From: Epiperipatus broadwayi
Lineage: Eukaryota; Onychophora; Udeonychophora; Euonychophora; Peripatidae
Reading direction: 5' to 3'
Assembly: GCA_028023455.1 (NCBI GenBank)
Contig: JAQFVV010000157.1
Location: forward strand, 1,922,001-1,986,000
Length of the DNA stretch: 64,000 bases
Shown here: piece after piece, positions 1 to 10,695 of the stretch
Layout: every line of letters begins with the position of its first letter
Numbering within the stretch: position 1 is the stretch's first letter
The notes under the pieces: generated by a model
What the model saw: the letters and a program-made list of their open reading frames with translations, nothing else
What the model was told of the DNA's origin: nothing
Database searches by the model: none
Made by a program: the position numbers and the translations under genes

Positions 1-1003
1 TTGTCAAGGTGTAGGCCCAGGATACTGTCATATTTTGAAGAATATTTATAAAAATGCAACAGCAGCAATTAGATTACATAATGTTACTAAGAAGATTAAT
101 ATTATGAAGGATGTCGATAGAGTGATTCTATATCTCCAAAACTTTTTACAGCAGTTTTGCAAGAAGTATTTTGCAGAATAAAATGAAAAACTAAGGAAGT
201 AATTTTATTAAATGGAGATTATGTAAGTCATCTTATTTTTTCAGATGATATAGTTATTTTTGCAAATAATGCTTTAGAGCTTCAGGGGATGTTGCAAGAG
301 TTATTAGGTGAGAGTAAAAAAAGTAGGATAGAAGGTAAATGTTAAAAAAACTAAAGTAATATTTAATAGATTTTCTCAAAAAAAGAAAATAAAAATTGAT
401 AATGATGAGTTAGAAGGAGTTAACAGCTACAAATACGTTGGTCGAATTATTACTACAGATAGAAACATAATAGATGAAATTAATCGTAGAATTAAACCTA
501 AATGCTTTTGGTTGAAATAACTTAATATTAAAAAGATATATGTCTAGGTGTTTGAAAACAAAGATTTTTAATAAATGTGTTTTATCATTTCTAACTTATG
601 GATCTGAGACTTGGACAAAAAGTAATACAAACACTTTAGACCACTCTAAGAAGTAAGGAGAGATGCATGTTGGAGTAACAAGAAGAGATCAAAAATGAAA
701 TACATGAATGAGAAAACAAACAGGTGTTACTGACATCATTGAAAGAATTAAGAGACTTAAGTGGAATTAGGATGGACATATTTTTAGAAGAGATGATAAT
801 AGATGAACAGTTGTAACCCTAAACTGGATTCCAAGAAGTTGTAAAAGACCTAGAAAGAGACCAGATATGAAATGGATGGATGAAATAAAATAGTGTGCTG
901 ATGTGATGTGGAGAAGTGAGGCTAGAGATCGGAGAAGATAGATTGAACTGGAAGAGACCTTTATTCTGTAGTGGATCAGTAATGGTTGAAAATAATGATG
1001 ATT
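1..1003 (+). mobile_element. RTE-like LINE 3' fragment (family F1, copy a)
   Basis: The stretch reads, through several frameshifts, as the second half of the same reverse transcriptase found at 7.5-10.1 kb and 47.9-49.5 kb. Matching pieces include YCHILKNIYKNAT near the start, and the catalytic box near 240-260, which reads FSDD where the other copies have FADD. The closing words of the ORF (around LEETFIL) are followed by a stop near 970. A short run rich in ATGATG follows, as at the 3' ends of the other copies. The 5' part lies outside the window. Many stops and indels make this a dead copy. Family identity is secure from internal comparison; the RTE clade name rests on recall of the widespread endonuclease/RT family. 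Confidence 0.85.
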
Positions 1004-2599
1004 GTGTTTTCAATTTATTATTTATTTATGATACACTAGCATGTGAATTTAACAACTTTCACATTCTCAGTTTATAGTATATTTTTACTTTACATATTTA
1101 GATATATTTGTAATCTTTCAAACCAATAAGTTGATACTTTGTTTTTGGACAAAACATATAATTATAAAGATTTGGTTTGTTTTTTTACAGATCAGCTACA
1201 ATTAGATTTAATTACATATGAGATTGGTTTAACATTTAATGCTATTATTATTGGCGAGCAAAAAATATTTCAATATTTGTCACATATGTTGTAATGTGCA
1301 AATATGTACACATGGATTAGATTGTATAGTTTCACAAACTCATATTTAACTTGGTTCTTTTTTTTTTTTTTTGTCTCATTTTTTTTATAGTTAGGATGAT
1401 CATATGTATTTATGAATAGTTGTTAATAATTGAATATATTCAAATAAATTCATGACAAACTGGCAATGGAAAAGTTATTTAATTGCATATTAGAGCAATT
1501 TTTTTTGTGATTATTGTTATCAATGGATAAATATCATCATTAGTTACTGTTTTTTATGTTTAAGAAATACATTAAATATACATTACTATTAAAAATTAAA
1601 TTTATTAATGTTGTAGCAATAAAATTGTATACAATTTAATTCTAGATAGTTTTTGGCATACAATAGTTTTTCAAAAGGTTATTAATTTCATCTCATAAAT
1701 GTTTTATGATTATTTTAGTAAAGAAACTATAAGCTCTTTTGACTAATCATTAAAAAGTAAAATCATGAACTCAAGAATCATAATTTATCATCTTCAATTC
1801 TAGCTTATAATAGTTAAATACCCATCTACAAGCAGCACTGTATGGCTAGCCAGATGGTTATAAACTTGCTACCTCAAATAAAAAATTCAAGCTTTCTGGA
1901 ATTTGGAAAAGTTTTCCAAAATTCATTCAGACTGGCCTCCATCTTCAAATCATGGACATGAACAAGAAGACAGGCTAATCACTTCCCATTCTTCAATATA
2001 GTTTAAATCAATTCTTATGATTCAGTTCAGATAATTAGAATAAGAGGTTAAATCAGAGATGAATAGAGATTGTAAAGATATTTGAATTAGATTGATAGAA
2101 TTAATTTAGTGGTCTTTTGAAGAGCATTGTTTATATAGTTTAATTATAGAAAAAATAATTACAGGTTTCTAAAGAAGTACTCAAAAGCAATGTTGATTTA
2201 TTCATTGAATAGTAATAAATTGAAATGACTAGCAGGACAATTGGCATATCTATACCAGTTATTTGCCTTGTATATATGCTACCTGTGACAACAGCTATCA
2301 TTTAGCTACAGTTATCATATAAGTCTTGAGATAAAATTCACAAGCAATATTAAAAATTGTCATGATAATTATTTTTACATATTTTTATTAATTATGATTT
2401 ATGCATATAAAAATAAATAAATAATAGAAGCAACTCACTATATTTATTTAATAAATATAATTTTAAAATTCAATAAATTTTAGTGATCAGAACAGTGTAT
2501 TAATTTTATTTGATATCGACTGTAATCCATTTGATAATCTATAATGAACTTTTATGTTTTAATTCTTCACTCTCTCACTTGGTGGAGTTAGTTCACAAA
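1004..2599. other. Unassigned A+T-rich sequence
   Basis: No gene, RNA or element boundary could be supported here. A slightly less A+T-rich patch at about 1806-1990 has no convincing reading frame. Poly(T) runs at 1360-1390 look like ordinary low-complexity sequence. Confidence 0.4.
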
Positions 2600-3255
2600 G
2601 TTGGGGAGGGAGAACGATTTATAGAAATGTCTATAAAAAACAATGTGTAAATAGTAGATGCTGATACATTTTTCTAATTACTTGATATTTTATATTCTTT
2701 TAATTTCTTCAGAGGAAAACTTTTCTTTCTAAAATATTTTACCACCATTCTAATTATAGTTCTCCAATCATTCTATTCTCTGAGATATTTTATCAATGGA
2801 AACAATTAGCATTGCACTTCTTTAGATTATCTTTGAGATAATCCTTATAATGTATACATGGTCCAGCTTTTCCTTTTACATTAGTGGACTCTAGTATCAC
2901 ATCTAAGAAATTGGTGAACATATTGATTGGCTTTATGATCTTAAAAGCAACAGTAGCATATTGGAATGTGTGTTGTATCTCAAACCATCTAAATCCATTT
3001 TTCTATTTATAAAACTAAATTTGTTTATATTCTCAAATTGATAACCATTCAAGCTAAAAATTGTTGAGGATTTTTCTTCTGTCACTGGTTGAGAAAAAAT
3101 TGAGCTTTTTAAATATTAATTAATAAATCAAAGTCTTTATATATTGCATTCAAAATGTTAAGTGCATTCTGTAAATTCTTCTTTGAACTGGCAAAAATAT
3201 CTCACCAGCATTCTGTTAATCTAGATTCCAAATAGATGAAGTGACTTTCTGCTAA
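2600..3255 (-). mobile_element. LINE family F2, copy a, 3' segment
   Basis: On the minus strand this matches the 3' third of the F2 element at 46.9-47.9 kb and 57.2-58.8 kb. Shared landmarks on the + strand include GACTCTAGTATCACATCT at about 2888 and the AATCTAGATTCC region at about 3222. F2 encodes an RT whose ADD box lies just beyond this point, and a C-terminal tail ending in a C2H2-type finger (best seen at 57.2 kb). The element resumes at about 5820 after two later insertions. It is heavily decayed. The 3' boundary near 2600 is uncertain by tens of bases. Confidence 0.65.
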
Positions 3256-3820
3256 AGATCAACCTCTCCTCCCTGCCAACAAATCATTTTCTGGTGTGGA
3301 GAAGAGGGTTCAGCAAGATCAACCCGCATTGCCAACTATGTGCCACAGCAGACGAGACAATTCATCACCTCCTGTATTTCTGCCCTTTTCTCAAGCCGAT
3401 CAGGTCCTTTATTGATGAAAGCATGTCGCTTGACATTAGCGAAAGGTTAGTCATTCAAAAGGCTATAAAGAGTGGTATATTCTCGAAAATCAGAATCGCC
3501 ATTATTCTGACCTTTGCAATTTGGCTATCCAGATGCAAGTGTATATTCGAAAGTGCTAATCATGGTGTCTGCAACATCTATATCAAATTACTCAAGTGGC
3601 TCAGGAACAGAGATAGATTGCTGGCTCCGGACTGGCTTTTTCATGAAACCTGGGCTAGGGTCACCCTCCCGGAGGAGTGAAGGAGGGCAATAGTCCCAGT
3701 TTCAGACCACAGCAAGCTCTACAGAGTGAATGCCTTGGAACAGGGTAAAAAGAAAATAGCTATGTATAGATAAACACGTGCAATTCTATCTAATAAATTT
3801 TAATTTATTTTTAATAAATA
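3240..3820 (+). mobile_element. LINE 3' end with zinc-binding RT tail (zf-RVT)
   Basis: An open stretch to a stop at 3678-3680 encodes a tail with the pattern C-x2-C-x8-H-x4-C (CQLC then HHLLYFC), typical of the zinc-binding domain after the RT in many LINEs. An aromatic-rich segment (TFAIWLSRCKCIF) follows, then a short untranslated region ending in TTTTAATAAATAAAAAA at about 3808. The frame is open upstream to about 3243. The G+C content is far above the surroundings, which suggests either a younger insertion or an element with different codon use. It interrupts F2 copy a. The 5' part of this LINE is absent. The clade cannot be named from this piece. Confidence 0.75.
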
Positions 3821-3943
3821 AAAAAAAAGTATACCATGTAATTAAATTTATGAATAATTTAAAAATTCTTAAAGTCATGGAATTATAGATGGTTTAAAAA
3901 CATTTTGCACTAAAGATCTAATTAATAAAGATATAACCAGATG

Positions 3944-5580
3944 ATTTAAATCAGCATTTCCCAACCTTTTTTGGCTTGCGTACCACTTGGTAGTACATCA
4001 CGCTAAATTGTACCACTTCGTAAAAATGATTGTATTTCGTGAAATTTGTTATTGCGAGTGTGTTATTTTATTTGCATTATAAATATTATAGGATGACCAT
4101 GTATGTATTCACATCTCATAATGAGACAAATTACACTGAAACATGCCTAAACGTCATGCCAGATTATAAACTCATTGAAATTATAAACTCACAGGAACAT
4201 ATTTATATGTATGTGTTTGTTCAAAGTTTCATATTTTTTTCCAAAATAATTTATTAAAGATTACATTACTACATTAAAGGTTATTTGATACATATTTTGT
4301 TCAAAGTGTTTTCTCATTCCTTCATTTGGTTTTCTCGAATTTGAGTCCGTTTTCTCTTTTTCGGAGCATCTTGCTATTGGTTGGGCCATGGAGAGGATAA
4401 ATCCAGCATGTCCCAAGTCATGGTAAAAATACCCTCAGAGGTTATCAGGCTATCTCTTGTTCTTGTTTTCTTTATATTGTTCAGCATGAAGTTAATAGGA
4501 TTAAAATTTTGATGATTAAATACTAGCTTATATCTAGTAATCCACAATAGATGATCAAGAATTAATGACAGTTTAATTTCTGGCTATGATCCTTTTCTGA
4601 TACATTCTTTCATATTAAATAATTTAGATTGATTTGCTTTGATCCGACTCATTATTTATCTACTATTTTGTCATATTTTGTTTACTAATAAATTGTTTTT
4701 AAACACAAAATTATAAAAAAACAATTAGTATATTTTCTTATCATAATCAAATATTTTTATAAAATAAATTTAATGAGATCTTTGTGCTTGTTTCGAACAA
4801 CATATTTTTTTGAAATTTGGTTCAAAAGATGCCAGGTATAATATACCCTTAAGTCTTCAGCTGTGTTCAGTCTGTTTCGATACTTATTTTTTAAAAAAAT
4901 ATATGAAGAAAAAGCTCTTCCTACTAATTACGTACTAGTAAATGGTAATAATAATTTAAGAACTTTCTCAGAAAGTTGTTCATATTCTTTAATGTTTAAC
5001 CAAAAATTAATTAGATTGTGTCATTTGAATTCTTCTTGTAAAGTTCTGTCACATGATAATTCTATTAAATTTTCTTTATCTTTTATTGATAATGATGTAG
5101 CTTTTTCTAAATTTTCTGCATAGAAGGGGTTTGAAATCCAATTATCATTTGTGTTTTCGGGTTTTGGAAAATATTCCATGAAAGACAATTTTAATCCTGT
5201 TAAATGTGCTATTATATTTTCTCGTATATCTTGAGACAGATTAACCTTATTTTCAAACAAAAAAATATGTAGAATTTTGAATACTTCCAGTTGATTGTTT
5301 TTGATACTTATATATATTACTGTTTCCAAAGATCTAATTTCTTAATCATACTTTCAATTTTATCATTAACATTAAAGATCGTTATCGACTGTACATATTA
5401 ACAACTTTACTGTATAATATTATTAATTAAAATAATTTTTATGAATTATAGGAAAAAACGTGTCTATGATATTTTTATGATTTAATTTTTTTTTTTATGT
5501 CCGCCATTATTGATTATTTTTCGTGTACCACCAACCAGCAATTCGCGTACCACCAGTGGTAGGGAAACACTGATTTAAAT
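3944..5580. mobile_element. hAT DNA transposon with 8-bp target duplication
   Basis: The element runs 3952-5572. Its ends are inverted: CAGCATTTCCCAACC at the left and, on the other strand, CAGTGTTTCCCTACC at the right, each followed by a GTACCAC-rich subterminal stretch. The flanking octamer ATTTAAAT is identical on both sides (3944-3951 and 5573-5580). CAG...CTG ends plus an 8-bp duplication are hallmarks of hAT elements. It carries only the C-terminal part of a transposase on the minus strand, so it cannot move by itself. It inserted into DNA between F2 pieces. The exact duplication suggests it is younger than its host LINE. Confidence 0.9.
4757..5329 (-). pseudogene. hAT transposase C-terminal remnant (ZBED5-like)
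   Basis: One minus-strand frame runs about 190 codons with two internal stops. The first part contains WISNPF and, later, KENLIELSCDRTLQEEF, resembling the region before the dimerisation domain of ZBED5-type hAT transposases. After the first stop the frame gives NFWLNIKEYEQLSEKVLKLL, then LLPF and KYRNRLN, the hAT C-terminal dimerisation signature. At the place where active hAT proteins usually have a CE-x-GFS-like motif with a catalytic glutamate, this copy reads LVGRAFS, so the glutamate appears lost. The BED finger and the N-terminal catalytic part are absent. Family match is from remembered motifs. Confidence 0.8.
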
Positions 5581-5819
5581 AATGCAGTAAATTAAAAAAG
5601 ATGAAAAAGAATGCAGTAAAAATTACAGATACAAGTATCAGATTTATATAATATCTACTAAAATCATTTCAACTTTTATATAGAAATTTTGCACTCAAAT
5701 CCACCAAAGCCTCTAGCTGAATTTAAAAGTTGATACAGCATAGTAAATTACATACAAATATTAGAAATTAAAATAAATGTAACCAGTAAAAAAAAAAAAA
5801 AAAAGATCCAAATTACCTT
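5581..5819. other. Unassigned spacer between hAT and F2
   Basis: This short stretch lies between the hAT target duplication and the next F2 piece and ends in a run of about 17 A residues at 5790-5806. It may be the remainder of whatever the hAT element entered. Nothing codes here. Confidence 0.3.
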
Positions 5820-6959
5820 TAAATTAGTATTGTGTTTTGATTATTGTTTTACTAAACTGCCTTAAACAATTCCAAAGACCACTGTCATAAAATTGAAAAC
5901 AAAAGTTGGAGAAAGTACACATCCTTGTTTAATACAGTTTTTATTTCAAATGCCTGATTTTCCATCCATAGTAATAAAACCTCATTCTATCATATAGAAG
6001 CTATACAATACCATATACTTTGGTGGGTAACCAGTTAATTTTAAACAATGCCAAAGGCTTATCCTATTAACTGAATCAATGCCTTAACCAAATCAATAAA
6101 AACAATATGTATATCATTCTTTTGTTCATGGCACTTATATTTGCCTGGCAACAAAAACTCTAAAACCACATTGAATCTCTGGTAATCATTTATCTATAAC
6201 TGGAAAAAATCTATTTAATATTCTTGAAAGTATCTTTTCTTTAACAGATAATAATTATTTCTCAATAATTACTGCAATCTTGTCTATTCCCTTTGTTTTT
6301 AGAAATTAGAACAATAACAGCAGCCTTAAGATTGGACGGGATAATTTCATGAAAACATATATTCCTAAAAAAATTCCAGAATTTCTGAAGCTAACATACC
6401 ACCATATTCTTGTCATCAAGATCTGCTGTCTTTCCATTTTTAAGATTGCAGGGCTGATTTGACTTCATTAAACCAAATATTTTTATCCAAATCTAAATGA
6501 GTAGATAAATTGAATATTTTATTAAAAGTCATCATCTCAATTCTTGTATCTCTATCATATAAAAAGTGCCATTGCTGGATTTCATGGAATTGTGGTGCTG
6601 TTTTTTTTTTTTTGGATATGTTGCTTTCAATGCGTCAAAAAAAAAAAATCTAGAATGATCATGATCAGTGAATATCTGATTTTCTTTGCAGATTTTAATC
6701 CATGAATCATTTTTAAGTTGTTGTTGTTGTTGTTTTTTGTCTGTATTAAGTCTCACATTTAATTTGTTAGTCTCCCAAGATAGAAAATGCTAAGATCATT
6801 GCCAGAAAAGCGGTCACGATTCTTTAAAGTAAATCTAAGGATAAATTTATTTTTATCCATAACACATTTCTTAAGAAAATTTAATGCTTTATAAATAAGA
6901 CAATCCTGCAAGTCCAAATTAGTTTTTGAAGTTTGTATATATAATAGATTCTTTTAAAG
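5820..6959 (-). mobile_element. LINE family F2, copy a, RT core segment
   Basis: Minus-strand frames give pieces of an RT core: a segment like FIDLVKA followed by LWHCLKL, and IKQGCVLSPTFV near 5920, the conserved QG-x-x-LSP block. The same nucleotides recur at 49.5-50.7 kb (F2 copy b). The segment stops abruptly at 6959, where a 3.7-kb insertion begins, and F2 resumes at about 10683. Frameshifts and stops are frequent. Confidence 0.75.
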
Positions 6960-7177
6960 TTGAAAAAAAAAAAAAAATTTTAACACACTTTTTCTTTTCA
7001 AATCTTGGTTTTTTATTTTATGAACCATTTTTTATTTCCAATTTTTCTCCCAACATTTCTACCATATTATATATATGGTTATTGTTAATGAATAATTTTT
7101 CTATATTTTATACAAATATATGCTTATAAAGAATTTCTAAACAACATAATAAAAATATTTTATCAAATAAATTACAA

Positions 7178-7208
7178 TTATTATTATTATTATTATTATT
7201 ATTATTGT

Positions 7209-7251
<43 letters not shown>

Positions 7252-7271
7252 TTGTTGTTATTGTTGTTGTT
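7178..7271. repeat. Self-complementary trinucleotide microsatellite
   Basis: A run of ATT repeats is followed after a few bases by a run of TAA/AAT repeats and then GTT repeats. The two first runs are complementary, so a single strand could fold into a long hairpin. It lies just 3' of the F1 LINE on that element's strand. Confidence 0.9.
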
Positions 7272-7660
7272 TTCATATGTCTACATTCTTTTACATTTAT
7301 TTTTTTTTAAATTTACGTTTTTATATAACTGAAGGATATTTGATATAAAATTAATTTTTTTTTTTTCTTTTTATTAATGCAAAAGAATATAGATACATGA
7401 AAGTAAGGAAAAAGTAAGTTAAAAAAACAACAATGTAATTTATGTGATAAAATGATTTTATGTAGTTTTGAAAATTTATTGTAAACATATCATCATCAAT
7501 CATTATCAATACTGCAGGATGAAGGTCTCTCCAAGTTCACTCCATCTTCTGCAATCTTTAGCTTCTCTTCTCCACATCACTCCTGCACACTTTCTTATTT
7601 CATCCATCCATCTCACATGTGGTCTCTTTCTGGGTCTTTTATAATCTCTTGGAATTCAGT

Positions 7661-9067
7661 TTAAGATTTCAACTGCCCATCTATTTTTATCTCTTCTAGC
7701 AATATGTCCAGCCCAACTCCAGACTCAATTTTTTCAATGAGGTCAGTAACACCTGTTTGTTTTCTTACCCATATATTGTGTTTTTGATCTCTTCTTGTTA
7801 CTCCCAACATGCATATCTCCATACATCTTTGAATGGTCTGAAGTCTCTGTTTTGCTCTTCTATTAAGTGTCCAGATCTTAGATCCATAAGTAAGAACTGA
7901 TAAAACACATTTTTTAAAAACATTCCTTTTCAAACACATAGGCATATTTCTTTTTAGTATCAAATTATTTCTACCAAAAGCACTCCAACCAAGTTTAATT
8001 CTATGATTAATTTCATTCGTTATGTTTCCATCTGTATTAATAATCTGACCAAGGTATTTGTAGCTATTAATTTCTTCTAACTCATCATAATCAATCTTTA
8101 TTTTTATATTTTGAGAAAATCCATTAAACATTACTTTAGTCTTTTTAACATTTATCTTTAGCCCTACTTTCCTACTTTCATCTGATAACTCCTGCAACAT
8201 TTCCTGCAGCTCTAAAGCATTATTTGCAAAAACAACTACATCATCTGCAAAATCTAAATGACTTAAATAATCTCCATTTACTTTCACGCCTTTAGCTTCC
8301 CATTTTAATCCACAAAATATTTCTTGCAGCCCTGCTGTAAAAAGTTTTGAAGATATGGAGTCACCCTGTCTTATACCCTTCTCAATGTTGGCTTTCCTAG
8401 TATCATTATGTAATCTATTTGTTCGTGTTGCATTTTTATAAATATTCTTTAAAATATGACAATATCCTGGATCTATACCTTGATGATCCAATGCTTTAAT
8501 CACTGAAGAAATATTTATAAAATCAAATGACTTTTCATAATCTACAAATCCAAAGCATAATGGCAACTCATATTCATTTGTCCTCTCTATAACTTCTCTC
8601 AATACCTCAATATGATCTACTGTACTAAAACCACTTTTAAATCCAGCTTGTTCTCTTGGTTGATGGAAATCCAGTGTTCTCTGTAGACGAGTTGTAATTA
8701 TTTTGGTAAAAATTTTGTATAAAATTGATAAAAGGCTGATAAGTCTGTAATTTCTAATATCTTCATTATCACCATTTTTAAATATTAATATTAATACTGC
8801 ATTCTTCCAATCATCTGGTACATCTTTATCATTTAGACATTTGGTATATAACTTTGCTAAAAAAATTTCTATTTCTTCACCTGCTTCTTTTAATATATCA
8901 ATTATAATTCCATCATTACCTGGAGCCTTTCCTTTCTTCATACATTTAATTGCAAATCTCACTTCTTCATTTAAAATTTTGGGCAATTTGGAAGATATAA
9001 TAGATATAGGAGGTACTTGTTCTTTATTACTATATAATTCTTGATAGAAGTCTTCTACCCATTTCAT
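7661..9067 (-). pseudogene. F1 reverse transcriptase ORF, C-terminally frameshifted
   Basis: A 468-codon open frame encodes the RT of this LINE, which would copy element RNA at the target site. In order it shows GKAPGNDGI near residue 48, a fingers/palm segment with LISLLSILYKIFTKII, QAGFKSGFSTVDHI near residue 140, QGDSIS, and FADDVVVFAN near residue 274. The frame ends early: after TDLIEKI it shifts and reads a false tail (GQLKS), while the true tail continues in another frame to about 7512. Upstream the linker and endonuclease lie in separate frames (9221-9688, 9673-9891). At least two frame breaks make the protein non-functional. Confidence 0.88.
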
Positions 9068-9220
9068 GATGTCATCTCTCTTTTTAGTAATAATTCCATC
9101 TTTTTTTTATTTATTGCAGATATAAATTTAATACCGATACCAAAATATTGTTTTACACTCTTGAGACTTTTATTCTCTTCTACGGCTTTCCTTGCTAGTT
9201 CACAGTTATACTTTCTTATA

Positions 9221-9891
9221 TTATTTTTCAACTCTTTTCCACACCATTTTACAAAATTTCGAGATATTCAATCCTTTTAATGTATCATTTTTGTATATCT
9301 TCATATTCCTTTTTTTCTTCATAAATTCTTTGGTCACAGTAGAAATTTTATTGGTCAATTGCTGCTTTTTTCTACCTGGTATCTTTGTTGCAATTTTTAA
9401 AAGTGTATTAGTTATTTTCATATTAATTTCATTCAAATCTGGATCATGTTCAAAATCTATTAATACTTGAAACTGATTTGTAAGATCTAATTTAAATTCA
9501 TTAGAATGTTTCTGAATATTAGGAATATCAGCTGTATATATTGTTTTTCTTAATAATTTTTGTCTCTCTAGTTTTACATTAACACATATCTTACATCTTA
9601 CAAATACATTATCACTTCCGGGGTTAAATTTATTAAGAACATTACAATCTTGAAATATGTATTTTCTGTTAATCAAATTATAATCCAATTCTGCTGTACC
9701 TTCATTTGGATGCTTCTATGTTCATTTCCTTCTAACAATTTTCTTAAAAAATAATTCATAATATAAAGGTTTTTTTTCCCTGCAAACTCCACAAGTCTAT
9801 GTCCTGTCTCATTTCTATTACCATAACCAAAATTACTTACAGCACTTTCATCTTTCATTTGTTTACCAATTCTAGCATTAAAGTCTCCCAT
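9221..9891 (-). pseudogene. F1 endonuclease end and linker, broken frames
   Basis: Two overlapping minus-strand frames (9673-9891 and 9221-9688) precede the RT of F1 copy b. The first begins with GDFNARIG, the aspartate/asparagine motif of APE-type endonucleases that nick the target DNA. The second encodes the basic linker before the RT (lysine and arginine rich, ending KMVWKRVEK). They would be one protein with the RT in an intact element. The frame change between them and the one before 9067 are lesions. Confidence 0.82.
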
Positions 9892-10140
9892 AACAATTTT
9901 AAAATGTTGTTTACTCTGGTCAAAAGCCTTTGTACATCCATATAAAAATCTTCTACCACTTCATCACTATGAAAACTTGTTGGGGCATAAACCTGAATTA
10001 TCTGCATTTGGTATCTGCTACTAAGTTGTATAACTAATCATGCCACTCTGTCCAATATACCATCAATCTCCACAATGTTGTTCTTCCACTGTTTATTTAT
10101 AATGAATCGTACTCCACTTATATTTCCAATATTTGTGCTT

Positions 10141-10500
10141 TTATAGTAGAAAGGAGTTTGCTATTAACTGAAAGGAGACCTTTTGATTTCTCTTGGAGGC
10201 CTTAAACGAACCGAACAGATCAAATTTCCTAATGTCCACCCCATATGTTCTTGTCATTGTAGTTGTTATTACTATGTGATTATTCATATAGTATACGAAC
10301 ATAGATGGGCTGCTTACCAACATGCATTAGCCAGTATGTTGAGTTTATTAGCTTTTTACCTCTGAGTTTAAGATCAAGAAACACCCTTTCTTCTCAGTTT
10401 CCGATAGGGCAGAATAAAGGTATGTGTAAATAATAAGTATTTTTCCAATGGATATATATATAATCATTATTGTAAACATATATTTGTATATATATAAATA
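10141..10500. other. Unassigned segment inside the 3.7-kb unit
   Basis: This part is less A+T-rich than its surroundings between about 10180 and 10420. It matches no other part of the window that I could see. Short open stretches on both strands look like chance. It may be original internal sequence of the inverted-end unit. Confidence 0.3.
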
Positions 10501-10695
10501 TTATAGGAATAACCAATCTTTGATAATGACCATATAATATGGGTTGAAACAGAGGGAAATTGAAGTAAAAATGGTTTATAAAATAAACCAAAATTTGAAA
10601 AGAAAAAGTGTGTTAAAGGATTTTTTTTAAAAAAAAAATATTAATCGACCATATTTATAAAGAAAATAGTGAAATACTTATTGATTCTTCTAAAG

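Larger units (their letters stand above)
7488..10140 (-). mobile_element. RTE-like LINE (family F1, copy b), endonuclease to 3' tail
   Basis: This is the longest F1 copy. On the minus strand it runs from the middle of an APE-type endonuclease (IIQVYAPTSFHSD near 9975, MGDFNARIG at about 9891), through a linker, to the RT (QAGFKSGFSTVDHIEVL, FADD box near 8260) and the C-terminal region near 7520-7700. The 3' end carries ATGATG-type repeats (TATCATCATCAATC on the + strand at 7488). The 5' end is truncated at about 10140 within the endonuclease. It sits wholly inside the 3.7-kb inverted-end unit. Confidence 0.9.
6960..10682. mobile_element. 3.7-kb insertion with long inverted ends and 13-bp flanking repeat
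   Basis: Near the left end, about 6976-7085 is the inverted counterpart of about 10505-10612 at the right. The arms share TTTAACACACTTTTTCTTTT, then an A+T-rich stretch with a common ACCATATTATAT core. The host F2 sequence is split between GATTCTTTTAAAG (6947-6959) and GATTCTTCTAAAG (10683-10695), a 13-bp direct repeat with one mismatch. The matching position in F2 copy b (about 50690) has no insertion. Inside lie an A/T trinucleotide microsatellite, an F1 LINE (7488-10140) and about 350 bp of unique sequence. About 60 bp beyond the right arm has no counterpart on the left. Superfamily is unknown. No transposase of its own was seen. Confidence 0.6.

Noticed and set aside
7141-7271. CRISPR-like array
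   Set aside because: The periodicity is a simple trinucleotide microsatellite in a eukaryotic genome.
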